This document shows positions 14,219 to 16,869 of a DNA stretch of 16,869 nt, piece after piece (position 1 is the first letter of the stretch; every line of letters begins with the position of its first letter). Where the stretch lies: assembly GCA_003021325.1 (NCBI GenBank), contig PXQM01000122.1:1-16869 (forward strand), written 5' to 3'. A program made the position numbers and the translations under genes. Origin of the DNA: Halobacteriales archaeon QH_10_70_21. Lineage in GTDB: Archaea > Halobacteriota > Halobacteria > Halobacteriales > Haloarculaceae. The notes beneath the pieces were generated by a model that was not told where the DNA came from, did not search any database, and saw only the letters and a program-made list of their open reading frames with translations.

Positions 14219-14575
14219 CTTCGCGCCCAGCCACTCGTCGTTCCGGATGGCGTAGCCGTTCGCTCGACAGACCTTCCCGGCCTGCGGGCACACGGTCCGG
14301 GAGCCGGGCAGGGACCCGCGCTCGTTGATACGGCTCAGTATCCAGTCGGTGACCTCCTCGAGGCCCTCGTCCTCGGCGTCGAGGCCGTCGGGGCTCGTCG
14401 GCACCGTTGCGGCGGCCTCCATGATGCGCGCCATCGAGGCGGCGACCGTCGGCCGCCGTACCCACCCCTGGACGGCGGCGTTCTCGACGCGCTCGGCGTC
14501 GGTCGCCGGAACCAGCTCCGCGAGCTCGTGCTCCCGCTCGGGGGTCTCGACGACCGTGTCACCGACGGCCGTCAC
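14165..14575 (-). CDS. DUF5789-like protein, uncertain start, 3' end antisense to tRNA-Thr
   Basis: A 136-codon frame from a GTG at 14575. The part ELAELVPATDAERVENAAVQ, then RRPTVAASMARIMEAA, resembles the haloarchaeal DUF5789 family. Family-like sequence continues upstream of the GTG (LGLETELGRIPFPATRAEVV, to about 14695) with no ATG, GTG or TTG before a stop at about 14708. Either a rare start is used or the 5' end is damaged. After the DUF5789-like part comes a tail with a Cys-x5-Cys (CPQAGKVC) that I do not recognise. The last 18 codons (NPRTPDYKSGA and neighbours) are the antisense of the tRNA, a well-known artefact type. Function unknown; may be a pseudogene. Confidence 0.5.
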   Translation of the reverse strand: MTAVGDTVVETPEREHELAELVPATDAERVENAAVQGWVRRPTVAASMARIMEAAATVPTSPDGLDAEDEGLEEVTDWILSRINERGSLPGSRTVCPQAGKVCRANGYAIRNDEWLGAKSQGRDLNPRTPDYKSGA

Positions 14576-14758
14576 GACCTCGGCCCTGGTCGCCGGGAAC
14601 GGGATGCGCCCGAGCTCGGTCTCGAGGCCGAGCGGGTCGCCGTCCGGTCGCCAACGGGTATCCGACGGTCCGGTGGGCGCCTCGACCGGCCGAATTTGGG
14701 TCCGAGTCTAGACCGAATCCGGAGAACTATCAAGTGGGTGCTGGCGGAAGCCGTTCGT

Positions 14759-14899
14759 ATGAGCTTAGAGCGCCACCGACGGAGCGACGAGGACCCGATT
14801 GTCAGGGAGGTCCGGCTCGAGGGCGGCGGCCTCATCATCTACGACACGGAGAACGAGGACGCCTGGCTGCAGGCCGACAGGCCGTTCCCGGTCGGCTGA
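14759..14899 (+). CDS. Small DUF7331-like protein
   Basis: A 46-residue acidic protein starting MSLERHRRSDEDPIVREVRL. The core EGGGLIIYDTENEDAWLQAD resembles the short haloarchaeal DUF7331 family, whose members end in a strand-turn with Y/FYD-x-E-N-x-x-AW. The codon positions show the usual strong GC bias, supporting that it is coding despite its size. A CTATCAAG element about 26-33 bp upstream of the ATG could serve as the TATA box. It lies between the DUF5789-like gene (divergent) and the histidine kinase (convergent). Function unknown. Confidence 0.65.
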   Translation: MSLERHRRSDEDPIVREVRLEGGGLIIYDTENEDAWLQADRPFPVG

Positions 14900-14960
14900 C
14901 ACGGACCGTCGTCACCCCGTTGTGGGGAGCCGACCTCGAGAGCGGCAGCGGTGGTTCTGT

Positions 14961-14967
14961 AAAAAAA
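14961..14967 (-). terminator. Oligo-T terminator of the histidine kinase gene
   Basis: Seven consecutive T on the minus strand, 67 bp beyond the kinase stop and the only such run in the neighbourhood. Archaeal transcription ends at T-runs without needing a hairpin. It also sits about 60 bp beyond the stop of the convergent small gene, on the other strand. Confidence 0.6.
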
Positions 14968-15033
14968 GGGACACCGCCGCCCTCGGAACGGTCAGTATCG
15001 GGAGGTGGGAGCAGCGTGTAGCACGGCCCGGGG

Positions 15034-16452
15034 CTACGGCCGGACGTCGGCGAGTGTCTGGACGCCTCGAACCTCGAAGCGTGCGCCGCCGGAGTGGCCC
15101 TTGGCCGCGGATATCTCCCAGCCGTGGGCCTCGACGATGCTCCTGACGATGGCGAGCCCGAGTCCAGTCCCGTCCTCGCCGGTGGTGTAGCCGGCCTCGA
15201 ATATCTCGTCGCGCTTGTGCTCCGGGATGCCGGGACCGTCGTCCTCGAGGTAGAACCCCTCGCCGTCGTCGAGCATTCCGACGGTTATACCGACGTCCTC
15301 GCCGCCGTGTTCGATGGCGTTCCGGAAGAGGTTCTCGAGGAGCCGCCGTAGCCGCTCGCCGTCGGCGGTTATCGCCGACAGCTCCTCGTACTCCATCTCG
15401 GCCAGCTTCTGGTCGATGGTCGCCCACGCCAGCTGGACGGTCTCCTCGAGGTCGACCCGCTCGAACTCGTCGACGTCCTTCCCCTGTCTGGCCAGCGTGA
15501 GCACGTCCTCGATGAGCTGCTCCATCCGCTCGAGGGCACTCTCGGCGGACTCGATCTGTGGCTGGTTGTCCTCCTTCTTTTTCGCTATCCCGATGCTCCC
15601 GATGGCGACGTTGAGCGGGTTCCGGAGGTCGTGGCTGACGACCGAGGCGAACGCCTCCAGCTGGCTGTTACGGCGCTCGAGCTGGTCGCGCCGCTCGCGC
15701 TCCTCGGTGCGGTCCTCGAGGAACAGCACGTACCCCAGGAGGTCGCCGTCGTCCTGGACGGCGCTGAGGCTGCCCGAGCCGTGGAACTCCTCGCCGTCGC
15801 TGCGGCGGAAGGTCCGCTCGAGCTCGACGGCGTCGGTGCGGAGCGCGCGCTGGAGGTGCATTCTGACCTCGTCGCCCGCGTCCTCGCTGGCGTAGAGCTC
15901 GTCGAGCCGGGTTCCGACTATCTCTTCGGCCCGGTAACCGGTGAGGGCTGCTGCCCCATCGCTCCAGACCTCGACGTACCCCTCGGCGTCGAGGCGGGCG
16001 ACGGCGACGCCGTCGACGCCCCCGATGAGCCGCTCTGCGCGGTCGGCCCTGTCGGTTGCCTCTGCGACCGTCGTCGCCTGCCGGGCAGTCACGAATCCGC
16101 CGACGGAGCCGGTGGCTCCGGCGACCGCCGCGACGGAGCCGACCACCAGCACCGAATCAGGAAGCGTGATACCGAACGCCTGCGCCAACACGAGGTCGAC
16201 CACGCCGCCGACGGCGACGGCGGGAACGACCGTCCACGTCACCACTCTGGCGTCGCCGGCCGAGAGCGACCGGACGCGGTAGCCGATGGTGGCAACGAGC
16301 CCGCCGGCCACGAAGAGCGGCGCAAGCGCGAGTAAAAGCAGCCCGTCGACCGTTTCGACCGTGGTCGCGTACCAGGCCGCGAGGCCGATGGCGCCGATTC
16401 CGGCCAGGATTAGCACCATGCCTGCCGGTACGGCATCGTCGAATCGTCCCAT
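15034..16452 (-). CDS. Membrane-bound PAS sensor histidine kinase
   Basis: A 472-residue two-component sensor. Four hydrophobic helices occupy about 10-28, 36-58, 69-95 and 98-124, with very short loops. A linker and PAS domain follow (about 140-250: GVAVARLDAEGYVEVWSDGA, TGYRAEEIVGTRLDELY, YVLFLEDRTEERERR). Next come the HisKA helix with phospho-acceptor His274 (SVVSHDLRNPLN), the N-box ENLFRNAIEH (373-382), G1 DDGPGIP (404-410) and G2 GEDGTGLGLAI (425-435). All kinase motifs are intact. The ATG at 16452 lies 25-31 bp from a TTATACA box. No response regulator is adjacent, as is common for haloarchaeal kinases, so the partner is unknown. What it senses is not evident; the membrane part lacks a sizeable extracellular domain. 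Confidence 0.92.
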   Translation of the reverse strand: MGRFDDAVPAGMVLILAGIGAIGLAAWYATTVETVDGLLLLALAPLFVAGGLVATIGYRVRSLSAGDARVVTWTVVPAVAVGGVVDLVLAQAFGITLPDSVLVVGSVAAVAGATGSVGGFVTARQATTVAEATDRADRAERLIGGVDGVAVARLDAEGYVEVWSDGAAALTGYRAEEIVGTRLDELYASEDAGDEVRMHLQRALRTDAVELERTFRRSDGEEFHGSGSLSAVQDDGDLLGYVLFLEDRTEERERRDQLERRNSQLEAFASVVSHDLRNPLNVAIGSIGIAKKKEDNQPQIESAESALERMEQLIEDVLTLARQGKDVDEFERVDLEETVQLAWATIDQKLAEMEYEELSAITADGERLRRLLENLFRNAIEHGGEDVGITVGMLDDGEGFYLEDDGPGIPEHKRDEIFEAGYTTGEDGTGLGLAIVRSIVEAHGWEISAAKGHSGGARFEVRGVQTLADVRP

Positions 16453-16476
16453 CGTGCCGGCTATGCTCCCCCCGGA

Positions 16477-16483
16477 TGTATAA
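16477..16483 (-). promoter_or_regulatory. TATA box of the histidine kinase gene
   Basis: The minus strand reads GGGTTATACATC. The TTATACA core lies 25-31 bp upstream of the ATG at 16452, matching a leaderless promoter and supporting this start over longer upstream extensions of the open frame. Confidence 0.55.
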
Positions 16484-16554
16484 CCCCTGTCATCAACTAA
16501 GGCTCCGACCCGGCGACCGGAAGGGCTTTTCTCCCGCGGGTCGCGGCAAGGGGG

Positions 16555-16869
16555 ATGGTACCACAGCCGGCCCCGGTCGTCCTCGTCGCCGCCGTCGCGG
16601 CCCTCGCTGCCGTCGCGCTCGCCGCGAGTGACGGGTTCTCTCACTGGACGGTCCCCGCGGCCGGACCGTGGGCGGTCGTCGGCGGCGCCGTCGTCGTCGC
16701 GGGTCGTGCCGGCGTCTACGAACCCGTCGGAGCGCCCGCGTCGACGACCCCGCTGCTCTCGGCGGTCGCCGCGGTCGCTGCCGCCTCGTGGCTCGTCGTC
16801 GGCCGGGTCGCGACCGACCGCAGGGCGCAGCACCGGGAGCGCTACGTCGCGGCGGCTGGCGTCGGGGCG
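16555..16869 (+). CDS. Multi-pass membrane protein, N-terminal part, cut by window edge
   Basis: From the ATG at 16555 the frame stays open to the window edge (105 codons), starting MVPQPAPVVLVAAVAALAAV. Three hydrophobic helices are visible: about 7-24, 32-50 (VPAAGPWAVVGGAVVVAG) and about 64-84 (TTPLLSAVAAVAAASWLVVG), then a charged loop RVATDRRAQHRERY. A weak GCTTTTC lies 25-30 bp upstream, and the gene diverges from the histidine kinase. The layout is compatible with the haloarchaeal DUF63 membrane family, but with only a third or so of the protein in view this is a weak guess. Confidence 0.6.
   Translation, partial: MVPQPAPVVLVAAVAALAAVALAASDGFSHWTVPAAGPWAVVGGAVVVAGRAGVYEPVGAPASTTPLLSAVAAVAAASWLVVGRVATDRRAQHRERYVAAAGVGA

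Noticed and set aside
14145..14260. The tRNA-Thr gene as an integration site of a mobile element
   Set aside because: No integrase gene, no repeated copy of the tRNA 3' end within the window, and ordinary genes follow on both sides.
14915..14927. CCCC-GTTGT-GGGG as a terminator hairpin of the small DUF7331-like gene
   Set aside because: The stem is only 4 bp, and no T-run follows on the plus strand.

Overview
The window is chromosomal DNA from an extremely halophilic archaeon (class Halobacteria). It has very high GC, acidic proteins, and TATA-like boxes about 26 bp upstream of start codons (leaderless transcripts). It also carries several families that are essentially haloarchaeal (DUF5793-, DUF5785-, DUF5789- and DUF7331-like, the HTH-10 'Bat' domain) and GTP cyclohydrolase III. 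The genus cannot be fixed from the sequence. No stretch over 300 bp lacks a gene or gene remnant.

Left part (1-4022): the 5' part of a PilB/GspE-like secretion ATPase (minus); a four-helix membrane protein (minus); a DUF5793 protein (plus); a small HNH nuclease-like protein (minus); the remnant of a TnpB-type (IS1341/IS605) element with one frameshift and a truncated RuvC domain, ending in three hairpins; a Bat-like HTH-10 regulator (minus); and a DUF5785 protein (plus).

Middle (4035-12258): uridine kinase and GTP cyclohydrolase III diverge from a shared promoter region (pyrimidine salvage; archaeal flavin/F420 precursor synthesis). A DUF3179 lipoprotein follows. Then comes a substrate-binding lipoprotein gene of the branched-chain amino acid (LIV) type, convergent with a compact livH-livM-livG-livF operon whose genes overlap by 4-8 bp. 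This locus is the most unusual part of the window. The binding protein is circularly permuted: its C-terminal half is encoded before its N-terminal half. A one-base frameshift in a Gly-Asn linker separates it from its signal peptide. LivF appears to have lost about 20 residues that include the Q-loop. LivH, LivM and LivG look intact.

Right part (12440-16869): phosphoglycerate kinase followed 2 bp later by a GNAT acetyltransferase; a tRNA-Thr(TGT) with atypical core bases; a DUF5789-like ORF on the minus strand whose 3' end reads antisense through the tRNA; a 46-residue DUF7331-like protein; a membrane-bound PAS histidine kinase with a T-rich terminator; and the start of a multi-pass membrane protein cut by the window edge.
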